A stretch of 14,393 nucleotides of DNA from an uncultured Lachnospiraceae bacterium (GCA_910579085.1 CAJTRU010000081.1:1-14393), one strand, 5' to 3'; positions 7,041 to 14,183 are shown, counted from the stretch's first letter. Numbers and translations are program-made. The notes: generated by a model not told the origin, from the letters alone.

Positions 7041-8588
7041 TTATGTTTTTTCACTAAATGTCCATTGTATTTCAACTCTTTTATCTTTATATACATTAAT
7101 TCTCTTAATAAAAATATCTGCTATTTCCTGTGATATCCTGCCTGGTTTTAAACAATTTATAATCTGTCCGTTACCTGCTCCTGCTGCCAGCCCTTCTATA
7201 TACAGGAGTTTATCCTGCTCCTTGCCTGCCATTATAATTGCACTAGAAATCCTTTCTTCCAGTTTTCTTTTTTCTTCCTTATACCGCTCCTTTGACATAC
7301 CCCCTAATGCATATTTTTCATATAACCAGTCTTTTTCTGCCTGTGCCTGCTTCTTATCTTTTTTATAACCTGCTGCCTGCTTTTTTAACAAAGCAGCGCA
7401 TTGCTGGTAAAATAAAAGAATATTTTCTTTCTGCCTTACTATATCTGCCCTTAAATCTAGTTCCCTTTTTAACATGGTAATCACAATTTCCTCCAGAATA
7501 TCTGCATTAAACATTGTACAACACTCTGGTATCTGCAATAAAGAATGTTTCCTGCACCAGAAATGGCTGTACTTTGAATATTTTCCAGCTTTTTTATAAC
7601 CCATTGCATATCCACATCCACCACAGTACAATTTACCTGCCAGCGGATGTTTTACACCCTGGTATTTTTTATTATGTACCTGCCCTGTATAAGCTGCATT
7701 ATTAAATGTTTCTACAGAAACTAATGGTTCATGGTGGTATTTTATTACTTTCCATTCCTTCTCTGGGACTTTAATCCTGCTTCTGCCGCAACCCCCATTT
7801 CCTATGGACTTTCCATAAGCCATCTCACCAAGATAAAACCTGTTACTAAGAATTCTCCTTACTGCACTATAGTTCCAGGTATATATCCTGCCATTATACC
7901 CAGGCTTCCTGTTACGGAATTCCTGTATAGCCGGAATTCCTTCTTTATAAAGCTGTTTTGCAATCTGTACACTGCTTCTGCCCTGTGCTGCAAGTGCAAA
8001 AATATAGCGCACAACCTCTGCTTCCTTTTGGTTAACTTCCACTCCGTTTTTTACTGTACTGCTTTTCTGGTAGCCAAACGGTACCTGCCCATATGCATAC
8101 TCACCCCTGGAAAACTTGTTTGCCAGGGAAGTTTTAACCTTGGCAGAAATATCCTTACTGTAAAAATCATACATAAGTGCTTTAAATCCTGTATCTATGC
8201 CCACTATACTGCCATTGTGGCTGCTGCTGTCATAATTATCATTAACAGCTATAAACCTGACCCCCATAAATGGAAAAACCTGTTCCATATATGTCCCAAG
8301 TTCAATATAATCCCTTGAAAAACGTGATAAATCCTTTACTATAATACAATCTATCCTGTTTTGTTTTACCTGGTTTAACATTACAGCCATGCCAGGTCTG
8401 TCCATACTTGTTCCAGAATACCCGTCATCACAAAATTCAATTATATCATAGTTCTTAAGTACGGCATTATTATAAATATATTCTTTTATAAGCATCCTCT
8501 GGCTGGAAATACTATTGCTTTCATCCCTGGTATTCCTGCTTTTCCTGTCTTCCTGTGATAATCTTAAATACATTGCAATTACTGGCAT
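7041..8588 (-). CDS. Large serine recombinase (TndX/TnpX-like)
   Basis: This 515-aa site-specific recombinase would cut and rejoin DNA through a phosphoserine link. The resolvase catalytic domain (about 4-155) shows YLRLS with the probable nucleophile Ser11, then DDGYSGTSMDRPGM and KDLSRFSRD. It is followed by the recombinase domain (about 165-280), a zinc ribbon (Cys322, Cys325, Cys345 and Cys356/357) and a long Lys/Glu-rich coiled coil (about 385-465). The length fits the TndX/TnpX branch that moves conjugative or mobilisable transposons. No relaxase, conjugation or resistance genes accompany it here. The start at 8588 has only a weak GGAAG close upstream. An in-frame ATG at codon 6 is possible but would leave very little sequence before the nucleophile. 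It could be a remnant of an element, a stand-alone mover or a promoter-inversion enzyme. Confidence 0.9.
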   Translation of the reverse strand: MPVIAMYLRLSQEDRKSRNTRDESNSISSQRMLIKEYIYNNAVLKNYDIIEFCDDGYSGTSMDRPGMAVMLNQVKQNRIDCIIVKDLSRFSRDYIELGTYMEQVFPFMGVRFIAVNDNYDSSSHNGSIVGIDTGFKALMYDFYSKDISAKVKTSLANKFSRGEYAYGQVPFGYQKSSTVKNGVEVNQKEAEVVRYIFALAAQGRSSVQIAKQLYKEGIPAIQEFRNRKPGYNGRIYTWNYSAVRRILSNRFYLGEMAYGKSIGNGGCGRSRIKVPEKEWKVIKYHHEPLVSVETFNNAAYTGQVHNKKYQGVKHPLAGKLYCGGCGYAMGYKKAGKYSKYSHFWCRKHSLLQIPECCTMFNADILEEIVITMLKRELDLRADIVRQKENILLFYQQCAALLKKQAAGYKKDKKQAQAEKDWLYEKYALGGMSKERYKEEKRKLEERISSAIIMAGKEQDKLLYIEGLAAGAGNGQIINCLKPGRISQEIADIFIKRINVYKDKRVEIQWTFSEKT

Positions 8589-8722
8589 ATGCTTCCATAT
8601 TACTTATTTTTCTAAATTTTATTCTTTCTCCTGTCTGTCCTATTACGCACAAATATGGTAATATAAAATCCAATACTGTTTACTGGTAACAATTTATTTG
8701 CTTTTCAAGGGGGAATTACTAT

Positions 8723-9094
8723 ATGAAAAGAATTGAAGAATGGCAATGTTTTATGATGGATATGGAGTGGTATGGAACTGACAAGAAAGGAAATATTGCT
8801 GTATTTTGTAGTGCAGGTGAAGGATATCTTCCAGAATTTGTATGTGAAGACAGGGACAGGGCAGACCTTCTAATAGACTTTTTTGAAAAATACCAGAAAT
8901 ACACACAAAGTGTTGTTTTACATAAAATGACAGATTTTGCAACACAGGCCAGCTTCACCACTGGCTGGCTTAATACTGTATACCTGGCTGTATATATAAA
9001 AACTGCACAGGATTTTATACTAATCCTGTGCAGCCTCCTGCATATTCCTGCTACCCATGTATTCTTATATAAATATTTATTATATATATTTTAG
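8723..9094 (+). CDS. Small unrecognised protein, probably truncated (123 aa)
   Basis: The ORF has a good ribosome binding site (AAGGGGG about 9 nt before the ATG). Its first 60 or so residues are protein-like and acidic: MDMEWYGTDKKGNIAVF, then SAGEGYLPEFV, then a helical DLLIDFFEKYQ stretch. The pattern reminds me of small immunity-like proteins near polymorphic toxins in Firmicutes, but I cannot name a family. The last third is hydrophobic and reads straight through the hpf terminator, then overlaps the hpf stop codon tail to tail. That part is therefore unlikely to be native. I interpret it as a gene whose 3' end was lost, possibly by an insertion or deletion event linked to the adjacent recombinase. 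Confidence 0.45.
   Translation: MKRIEEWQCFMMDMEWYGTDKKGNIAVFCSAGEGYLPEFVCEDRDRADLLIDFFEKYQKYTQSVVLHKMTDFATQASFTTGWLNTVYLAVYIKTAQDFILILCSLLHIPATHVFLYKYLLYIF
8997..9033 (-). terminator. Intrinsic terminator of hpf
   Basis: A perfect 12-bp stem (9003-9014 with 9022-9033) and 7-nt loop are followed on the minus strand by a T run (complement of 8998-9002) leading into further A/T. It sits just past the hpf stop codon and inside the 3' part of the convergent small ORF. Confidence 0.85.
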
Positions 9095-9618
9095 AACTCT
9101 GGCTCTATAAGGCCAAATGTATTTCCTTTCCTCTTATATACAACATTTACCTCATCAGTTGCTGCATTACGGAAAACATAGAAGTTATGTCCAAGCAGTT
9201 CCATCTGTATACAAGCCTCTTCAGGGTCCATAGGCTTCATTGCAAACCTCTTTGAACGGATAATCTTAATCTCATCATCCTCTTCTATCTCTTCTTCTAC
9301 AAAAGCTTTGCTAAGACCTATTGCTGACTGCTGCTGGTCAATAATCTTATTTTTATATTTGCGTAGCTGGCGCTCAATAATTTCTTCAACTAAATCTATG
9401 GAAACATACATATCATCACTAACCTGCTCCGCCCTTATTATGTTTCCTTTCATTGGTATGGTAATTTCTATTTTCTGCCTCTCTTTCTCCACACTAAGGG
9501 TAACATGTACTTCTGTCTCTGGAGTGAAATACCTTTCAAGCTTCCCTATTTTGTCACTAACCGCAGACCTAAGACCTTCCGTTACATCAATGTTTTTACC
9601 ACTAATAATGTATTGCAT
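9091..9618 (-). CDS. hpf: Ribosome hibernation promoting factor, long form
   Basis: This 175-aa protein binds the small ribosomal subunit and drives 100S dimer formation in stationary phase or stress. Residues 1 to about 95 form the HPF/YfiA domain (MQYIISGKNIDVTEGLR, then a beta strand with VHVTLSVEKE). After an acidic linker (about 110-120), the C-terminal dimerisation domain (about 122-175) carries KRFAMKPMDPEEACIQMELLGHNF and ends in GLIEPEF, typical of long HPF. The length matches the family. The start is fixed by AAAGGAG 7 nt upstream. It is transcribed alone from its own promoter. Confidence 0.97.
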   Translation of the reverse strand: MQYIISGKNIDVTEGLRSAVSDKIGKLERYFTPETEVHVTLSVEKERQKIEITIPMKGNIIRAEQVSDDMYVSIDLVEEIIERQLRKYKNKIIDQQQSAIGLSKAFVEEEIEEDDEIKIIRSKRFAMKPMDPEEACIQMELLGHNFYVFRNAATDEVNVVYKRKGNTFGLIEPEF

Positions 9619-9648
9619 AATACCACTCCTTTACTATTTATTGTATCT

Positions 9649-9677
9649 ATTATAACGCATGTATAAAACATAATCAA
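9649..9677 (-). promoter_or_regulatory. Sigma-A promoter of hpf
   Basis: TTGATT (9672-9677) and a perfect TATAAT (9649-9654) are separated by 17 bp on the minus strand, about 30 bp upstream of the start codon. No sigma-B or sigma-H type sequence was recognised. Confidence 0.7.
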
Positions 9678-9774
9678 GTAAAAATGCACAATTTTGCCAT
9701 TATTTAAACAGGCAGATAGTTTAAAATTAACCAAATTTTCACTCAAATCTTTTTTTTATCTGAAAATTATGAAA

Positions 9775-10016
9775 TGTGGATAACATACAATTTCCCACCT
9801 TATATTCTGGACAATGTTTATTAAAAATTGTGGATAATGTTGAAAACTCTGCGGATAAGTCATATTTTAGAGTTTTTAATAACAATAAAATGTGGAAAAC
9901 CCGTAAGTTATCAACATTACATTGTACATACTTTACACAATAATACTTTTTTCGACAAAACCCGGCATACCGTGTCAGATTATTTATTTTTTTACTATAA
10001 ATTATCAGATTATTTA
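9775..10016. other. Cluster of DnaA boxes with a Spo0A box and AT-rich repeats (origin-like region)
   Basis: Two perfect DnaA boxes TGTGGATAA lie at 9775-9783 and 9829-9837. Near matches are at 9850-9858 (TGCGGATAA), 9891-9899 (TGTGGAAAA), 9908-9916 (TTATCAACA, opposite strand) and 9931-9939 (CTTTACACA). A perfect Spo0A-type box, TTTGTCGAAA on the minus strand, is at 9950-9959. Two copies of TCAGATTATTTA start at 9975 and 10005, exactly 30 bp apart, within very AT-rich DNA like an unwinding element. Origins in sporulating Firmicutes combine such elements. dnaA and rpmH are not visible, so this may instead be a DnaA-titration or regulatory site. Short open frames across it overlap these sites and look spurious. 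Confidence 0.6.
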
Positions 10017-10370
10017 CCACTTCTCTAATGATTTAATAAATTCCCATCTGAATTCTTTTAACTGGTTTATTCTGTCTGCTATCATACACAAATAAGTTTC
10101 ATCTGTATAACCAGCCTGTAATTCTTTATGTGTGCATTTCCTGAAATTGGATATTATATTAATAACTGATGGTATTTCTCTAAAAAAATACACAACAAAC
10201 TTTTTGGGATAATAATCCTCATCTGCATAATCCCTCATAACATCCCTTGCCAATTGCTTCATTTTATTAAAAGAATTCTCATTCCATTCTGCATTCATCT
10301 GGATATAATACATTAATTCTTCATCTGAAGCATAATATTCATAAAATTTTTTTAAACTGTCTTTAACCAT
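10014..10370 (-). CDS. Small unrecognised protein (118 aa)
   Basis: I recognise no family. The protein is soluble, rich in Tyr, Glu and Lys, and predicted mostly helical (for example residues 4-60 and 85-118), with no signal peptide or metal motif. It starts with MVKDSLKKFYEYY and ends in FIKSLEKW. The ribosome binding site is weak (GAGGG at a long distance, or AAGAG closer). Its stop codon falls inside the second AT-rich repeat of the origin-like region. It lies 114 nt downstream of the XRE regulator gene on the same strand, with a hairpin between them, so co-transcription would be partial at best. Confidence 0.6.
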   Translation of the reverse strand: MVKDSLKKFYEYYASDEELMYYIQMNAEWNENSFNKMKQLARDVMRDYADEDYYPKKFVVYFFREIPSVINIISNFRKCTHKELQAGYTDETYLCMIADRINQLKEFRWEFIKSLEKW

Positions 10371-10419
10371 ATATTAAACTCTTACCCTCTAACACATACT
10401 ACCAAAGCATTAGTGCCCA

Positions 10420-10456
10420 AAATAAAGCATGTAAGCTATAAATGTTAAGCTTACAT
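10420..10456 (-). terminator. Possible weak terminator after the XRE gene
   Basis: A perfect 9-bp stem (10429-10437 with 10448-10456) and 10-nt loop are followed on the minus strand by GCTTTATTTT. The stem is AT-rich and the T tract is broken, so termination would be partial. Confidence 0.4.
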
Positions 10457-10484
10457 ACTTTACATTACCTCTGCTGGTTTTTAT

Positions 10485-10907
10485 TTATTGTATAAGATTA
10501 TATCCAAAATCAAAAAGCAGTTCATTTGTATCTGTAAGTGTCCTGCTGTGCTGTAGTGCAAATATAATAATACTGTCCCTGCTAATCCTCGCATATAATA
10601 TAGGATAACCTGTGGCTTTTAACAAATTCTGTATTTCATCAAAAGATAGTTTTAGTGTAAAGCATATAGCAAGCACTTTATCACGTGAAGGCCTTTTAGC
10701 ACCTGATAAAATCTGGTATGTATAAGTCCTGTCAAGCCCTGAGTTTTTAATAAGCTGTCCGCTTGAAATCCCTTTGTTTTTTAACAGGTTCTGTATATAT
10801 TCATGTAGTTCCATTTTAACAAGGTTATCTTCTTCCTTTTCAATATAATCCTCTGGCTGCGCCACACCTTTTAAAACATCTAATAATTCCTGCGTTTTTT
10901 TAACCAT
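10485..10907 (-). CDS. XRE-type helix-turn-helix regulator
   Basis: This is a 140-aa protein. An N-terminal helical segment rich in Glu and Lys (1-32) precedes a Cro/C1-type HTH domain at about 33-90. The scaffold is LHEYIQNLLKNKGISSGQL, a recognition-helix region LDRTYTYQILSGAKRPSRDK, then LAICFTLKLSFDEIQNLL. The C-terminal 40 residues (YARISRDSIIIFALQ to GYNLIQ) are conserved in my memory among similar Clostridia regulators and may mediate dimerisation or partner contact. It is divergent from the Ser/Thr kinase across a 263-nt intergenic region holding an 18-bp palindrome, which suggests that it controls that region. It may also be a kinase substrate, given its Ser/Thr content. The ribosome binding site AGGATGG is 10 nt from the start, slightly long. 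Confidence 0.8.
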   Translation of the reverse strand: MVKKTQELLDVLKGVAQPEDYIEKEEDNLVKMELHEYIQNLLKNKGISSGQLIKNSGLDRTYTYQILSGAKRPSRDKVLAICFTLKLSFDEIQNLLKATGYPILYARISRDSIIIFALQHSRTLTDTNELLFDFGYNLIQ

Positions 10908-10968
10908 TTATATTTAACCATCCTATATTATTAATCTGCTAAACTAGCATGATAAGATTTTATTTCCA

Positions 10969-10986
10969 ATAATAATTAATTATTAT
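10969..10986. promoter_or_regulatory. 18-bp perfect AT-rich palindrome, candidate operator
   Basis: The sequence is nine bases, ATAATAATT, followed directly by their reverse complement. It lies between the divergent regulator and kinase genes, about 30 bp upstream of the kinase -35. Being pure A/T it could arise by chance, but its position fits an operator for the XRE protein. Confidence 0.4.
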
Positions 10987-11014
10987 ATTATCAAATATAT
11001 TTTTAATATCCTAC

Positions 11015-11043
11015 TGTACATATGCATGTTAATTCTATATAAT
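11015..11043 (+). promoter_or_regulatory. Promoter of the Ser/Thr kinase gene
   Basis: TGTACA (11015-11020) and a perfect TATAAT (11038-11043) are 17 bp apart. The start would be near 11050, leaving a leader of about 120 nt with no recognised structure. Confidence 0.55.
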
Positions 11044-11170
11044 CATACCATGTAATAAAAAAATGTCAATGTACCACTTAGGAAGCCCGCAGAAATCACT
11101 TTTGCATAAGCTGTGTAAATCTTCTGCTTTTTACCTCCTTAGTAATAAATACTATAGAAAAGGAAAAATT

Positions 11171-12283
11171 ATGGAAAAGAACCTTCAAATACAATATATT
11201 GATGAAAACTATAAAAAACTTGATATGCTTAGCAGCAACCAGGGTTTAGAAACATGGCTTGTAAAGGATAACCGCACTGGGAAATTATTTGTATTAAAAG
11301 AAACTGTGCCAGAACTTACAGATATATACAGAACCCTCCAGTCATTTACTAACAAGAACCTGGTTACAATATTGGAAACTGCCAGGTTAGATAACAAATG
11401 CATTATTATTGAAGAATATATAAGTGGTAACACTTTAGAAGAAATTATAAATAATGGAAATACCAATGTACATACAGCTCTTTATATTATAAAACAACTA
11501 TTAGAAGTTTTAATTTTTCTTCATGGAATAAATATTATCCACAGGGATATTAACCCTAAAAATGTAATGGTTTCTACAGATGGTGTCGTTAAACTTATTG
11601 ATTTTGGTATTGCAAGAAAATATAAAGAAAATTCTGTAAATGATACAACAATACTTGGAACAGAAGGCTTTGCAGCACCAGAACAGTTTGGTTTCCAGCA
11701 GACCGATGGCAGGTCTGATATTTACTCCTTAGGTGTATTGTTCCACCTCCTTTTATCTGGCAAAATGCCAGAAGGTGGCAGATGCCTTAACATGGAATAT
11801 AAGGAATTTATCCAGAAATGTATATCACTTGAACCATCAATGCGTTACCAGAGTGCTTTAGAAGCTTATACTTCACTTTTTTCTATGGAAGATGCAAACC
11901 CGGTTAATCCAGTCTCCAAAAAACCATATAAAAGCCCTTACAGCCTGCCAGGATTTAGAAGTAATGTCCCTTGGAAAAAAGCCCTGGCTATAAGTTTTTA
12001 TATTATAATGGCAATTTATATGTCTGGTATGCTTCATGAATGTTCAAAAACGCCACTTTCTTTTTCTCTTGAATTTATTGCGTTATCCTTGTACATTATA
12101 CTTGCATTTATAGCTTTAACAAACTATGGAAACTGGACTTACAGGGTATGGCCCGTTTCACGTTTTGATAAATCTTTAAAAATACTTATACGTATTTTAC
12201 TTTTTATGTTTATATTCTATTATGGTGTAATGCTTGAAGAATATGTAAGATATACAATGCTTGGACTTCCCAGGCCAAAATAA
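11171..12283 (+). CDS. Membrane-anchored Hanks-type Ser/Thr protein kinase
   Basis: This is a 370-aa protein. The kinase domain (about 10-240) has the ATP-anchoring Lys43 in FVLKE, the catalytic loop HRDINPKN (Asp126, Asn131), the DFG motif (Asp144-Gly146), APEQ (168-172), DIYSLG (183-188) and the late conserved Arg225. Two departures stand out. The glycine-rich loop is degenerate (SSNQGLET), and the usual catalytic-loop lysine, two residues after Asp126, is Asn128. The activation segment carries several Thr residues (159-164). After a Pro-rich linker, three hydrophobic segments (about 270-288, 298-317, 336-355) would anchor it, with no PASTA or other extracellular sensor domain. The start at 11171 is chosen from AAAAGGA 6 nt upstream; a frame 36 codons longer lacks a ribosome binding site and looks non-coding. 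Confidence 0.9.
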   Translation: MEKNLQIQYIDENYKKLDMLSSNQGLETWLVKDNRTGKLFVLKETVPELTDIYRTLQSFTNKNLVTILETARLDNKCIIIEEYISGNTLEEIINNGNTNVHTALYIIKQLLEVLIFLHGINIIHRDINPKNVMVSTDGVVKLIDFGIARKYKENSVNDTTILGTEGFAAPEQFGFQQTDGRSDIYSLGVLFHLLLSGKMPEGGRCLNMEYKEFIQKCISLEPSMRYQSALEAYTSLFSMEDANPVNPVSKKPYKSPYSLPGFRSNVPWKKALAISFYIIMAIYMSGMLHECSKTPLSFSLEFIALSLYIILAFIALTNYGNWTYRVWPVSRFDKSLKILIRILLFMFIFYYGVMLEEYVRYTMLGLPRPK

Positions 12284-12334
12284 CCTTATTATAAAAATTT
12301 GATATATGTGTATGCTGCCAGCATACCAAAAATA

Positions 12335-12378
12335 AAAATAACTTGTGTATGATATTAACATAAGTTATTTTGCTTTTT
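12335..12378 (+). terminator. Intrinsic terminator of the kinase gene, overlapping a possible promoter
   Basis: A 14-bp stem (12335-12348 with 12358-12371, one G-T pair) and 9-nt loop end in a T-rich tract at 12368-12378. Within the same bases, TTGTGT (12343-12348) and TATTTT (12366-12371) lie 17 bp apart and could serve the next gene. A separate small hairpin, TATGCT-GCC-AGCATA, is at 12311-12325. Confidence 0.7.
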
Positions 12379-12426
12379 ACATAAAAAATGCACAAAACTA
12401 TTAAACAGGAAAGGGGGATTTTATCA

Positions 12427-12783
12427 ATGAAAACATCAAGGCTTGTAATAGGAATAATTTCATGCGTTTTATTTCTTTTAATTTCATTTCAATCTTGTGC
12501 AGCAGGAATAGGAAACACACTTGAGGAAAATGGAGAATCTAGTGGAAGCGCTGGTTTTATACTTGCTATCTGTATGCTTGTGGCAGGAATAGTAGGAATA
12601 TGCTGTAGAAAGTTAAAAACAGGAACAATTGTTGCTGGTGTATTTTATGCTTTTGGCGGCTTAATTGGTATTACAAATGTTGGTTCATATGCCGATTTGC
12701 AAATCTGGTCTATACTTAGTTTTATTTTTGCAGCAGTTTTTATTGTTACTGGAATAATGCAAAAACAAAAGAGGTTAGATTAA
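12427..12783 (+). CDS. Small four-helix membrane protein
   Basis: This is a 118-aa integral membrane protein with hydrophobic segments at about 5-25, 42-60, 65-84 and 90-110. A polar loop (ENGESSGSAG) follows the first segment, and the C-terminus is basic. Similar small proteins of unknown function are common in low-GC Firmicutes; I know no proven role. The start at 12427 is set by AAAGGGGGA 8 nt upstream; an in-frame ATG at 12388 has no ribosome binding site. The lipoprotein gene begins 16 nt after its stop, so the two are very likely co-transcribed. It may act with the upstream kinase, but only proximity supports that. Confidence 0.75.
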   Translation: MKTSRLVIGIISCVLFLLISFQSCAAGIGNTLEENGESSGSAGFILAICMLVAGIVGICCRKLKTGTIVAGVFYAFGGLIGITNVGSYADLQIWSILSFIFAAVFIVTGIMQKQKRLD

Positions 12784-12799
12784 TTATGGAGGTATAGTT

Positions 12800-13597
12800 A
12801 TGAAAAAAACATTACAACTTTTACCCATTATAATGATGTGTTTATCATTGTGCGCCTGTAGTGGAAATACAGATAGCACTATTTCTAAAAAAGAATATGA
12901 TAAAACGGCTGCCAAAAAAGATAATACAAAAGAACAAAAAGATAATTCAGAAAAACAGCCAGATGAATTAAATATCACCCAGGAGCCTGCAACAGATAAC
13001 ACCTCACCAGAAAATAATGGTGAAGAAACAGCTCCACATTTATCTGAAACAGACCTAAACAGCCAGGTAAAAGTTAAAGAGTATTCTTATGTTAATAGCA
13101 TTGGATTTACATGGTATTTTATGGAATTTACAAATAATTCTCCTGTTACAGTTTCTATTGAAACTAATGTAACAGCCAAGGATAAGAAAGGAAAAACCAT
13201 AGGAGCAGCATCTGAGTCAGAAAATGCAATAGAATCTGGTTATACAGTATGCCTTGGACACATGTTTGACAGTGGAAAGCCAGAAAAATTTGATTACACC
13301 TTCTCTGTAAAAGAGGAAGATTTTTTTAAACCTGTTTTATCAGATTTATCATATGAAACATCAGATACAGAGGATAAAGTTATCGTTTCTTGTACAAACA
13401 AGGGTACAGAACCAGCAGAATTTGTAGAAGGAACAATACTGTTTTTCTCTGGTAAAAAATTATTAGACCACGATACTACATATTTCACTGATAAAGACTT
13501 AGAATTAAAACCAGGAAATACAATATCTGAAGAGTTTGATTACTATGGCAACAAGAAGTATAATAAATTCAAAATTTATTTTACTGGAAACAGATAG
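12800..13597 (+). CDS. Surface lipoprotein with a charged linker and beta-rich C-terminal domain
   Basis: This is a 265-aa protein. A lipoprotein signal peptide (MKKTLQLLPIIMMCLSLCAC) gives a lipidated Cys20, anchoring it on the outer face of the membrane. Residues about 21-90 are a low-complexity linker rich in Lys, Asp, Asn, Glu and Thr. From about 92 to the end it is beta-rich, with two similar halves built around phrases such as YFMEFTNNSPVTVSIE and VIVSCTNKGTEPAEFVEG. That pattern is typical of FxLYD-like or related immunoglobulin-like domains in Firmicute lipoproteins. There are no enzymatic motifs. The start is fixed by GGAGG 7 nt upstream. Operon context with a membrane protein and a membrane kinase suggests envelope sensing or maintenance, but the function is unknown. 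Confidence 0.85.
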   Translation: MKKTLQLLPIIMMCLSLCACSGNTDSTISKKEYDKTAAKKDNTKEQKDNSEKQPDELNITQEPATDNTSPENNGEETAPHLSETDLNSQVKVKEYSYVNSIGFTWYFMEFTNNSPVTVSIETNVTAKDKKGKTIGAASESENAIESGYTVCLGHMFDSGKPEKFDYTFSVKEEDFFKPVLSDLSYETSDTEDKVIVSCTNKGTEPAEFVEGTILFFSGKKLLDHDTTYFTDKDLELKPGNTISEEFDYYGNKKYNKFKIYFTGNR

Positions 13598-13646
13598 CCC
13601 TGTTTTAGTTATATTGTATTACTGGAAAAATCCAAAAATTATTTAT

Positions 13647-13703
13647 TAAAACCAGACCAGTCCATGTTTATTAAACCAGGCATGGCTGGCCTGGTTTTAA
13701 TTT
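13647..13703 (+). terminator. Intrinsic terminator of the lipoprotein operon
   Basis: A long stem pairs 13647-13665 with 13681-13698, with one mismatch and one bulge, and closes on the CATGG pairing. It is followed by TTTTAATTT. It ends the kinase-side plus-strand genes. Confidence 0.75.
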
Positions 13704-14183
13704 CCACTTGCTAAAGCCATTTTTTTCTAGAACAGTTCCATTAATATTAACCTAAAGTATTTCTTACAAACACGCCCTGTATTTTTAATACCTTTCTTTC
13801 TATTATCAATAAGCCTGCGCTATAAAGCTTATTTTATATTTCTTATAACTCCCGCTGGTAAATATTTTCCATATCTGTAAAGTTTTATATATTTTAACCC
13901 AGATATTACTGCTCTCCACTCTCCTTGGTTATAATCTTTTCATATTTTTGCAACCTGGTTAAAGTTCCTGTAAAAAACATTGTCAATATTTCCGGCAGGG
14001 CCAACGTGCCCCTTTTATAGTATTTATTTTGTTTTTATATCATGTTTTATGTAGCTTTCAGCATAGAGCTTCAAAGCTCTTACCTGAAAGCTTTAAGGAT
14101 GTAAAATAAATGGTTTTAAATAAATGGTTCTCTTAATGTACGGCTTTAAAATAAGTTTAAAAGGATTGCCTGTATTCTTAAAA
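13704..14183. other. Mostly non-coding stretch with a possible gene remnant and one hairpin
   Basis: There is no full gene here. On the minus strand, about 40 protein-like codons (stop at 13906-13908, including an ATG at 13978-13980: MFFTGTLTRLQKYEK) run next to a second protein-like frame ending in YGKYLPAGVIRNIK, as if one coding sequence had shifted frame. An imperfect hairpin occupies 14053-14092 (9-bp outer and 6-bp inner stem, TCAA loop) without a T tract. AAATAAATGGTT is repeated with a 14-bp period at 14104-14129. The remnant call is weak. Confidence 0.3.

Noticed and set aside
7731..8318. Plus-strand 195-codon open frame
   Set aside because: It is antisense to the catalytic and recombinase domains of the serine recombinase, with no start signal or recognisable protein.
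9739..10028. Short open frames on both strands (93 and 66 codons) between hpf and the 118-aa gene
   Set aside because: They overlap the DnaA boxes and Spo0A box, lack ribosome binding sites and have low-complexity AT-driven content.
11063..11170. 36-codon N-terminal extension of the kinase
   Set aside because: There is no ribosome binding site at 11063, and the extension is unlike a kinase N-terminus. AAAAGGA precisely precedes the ATG at 11171.
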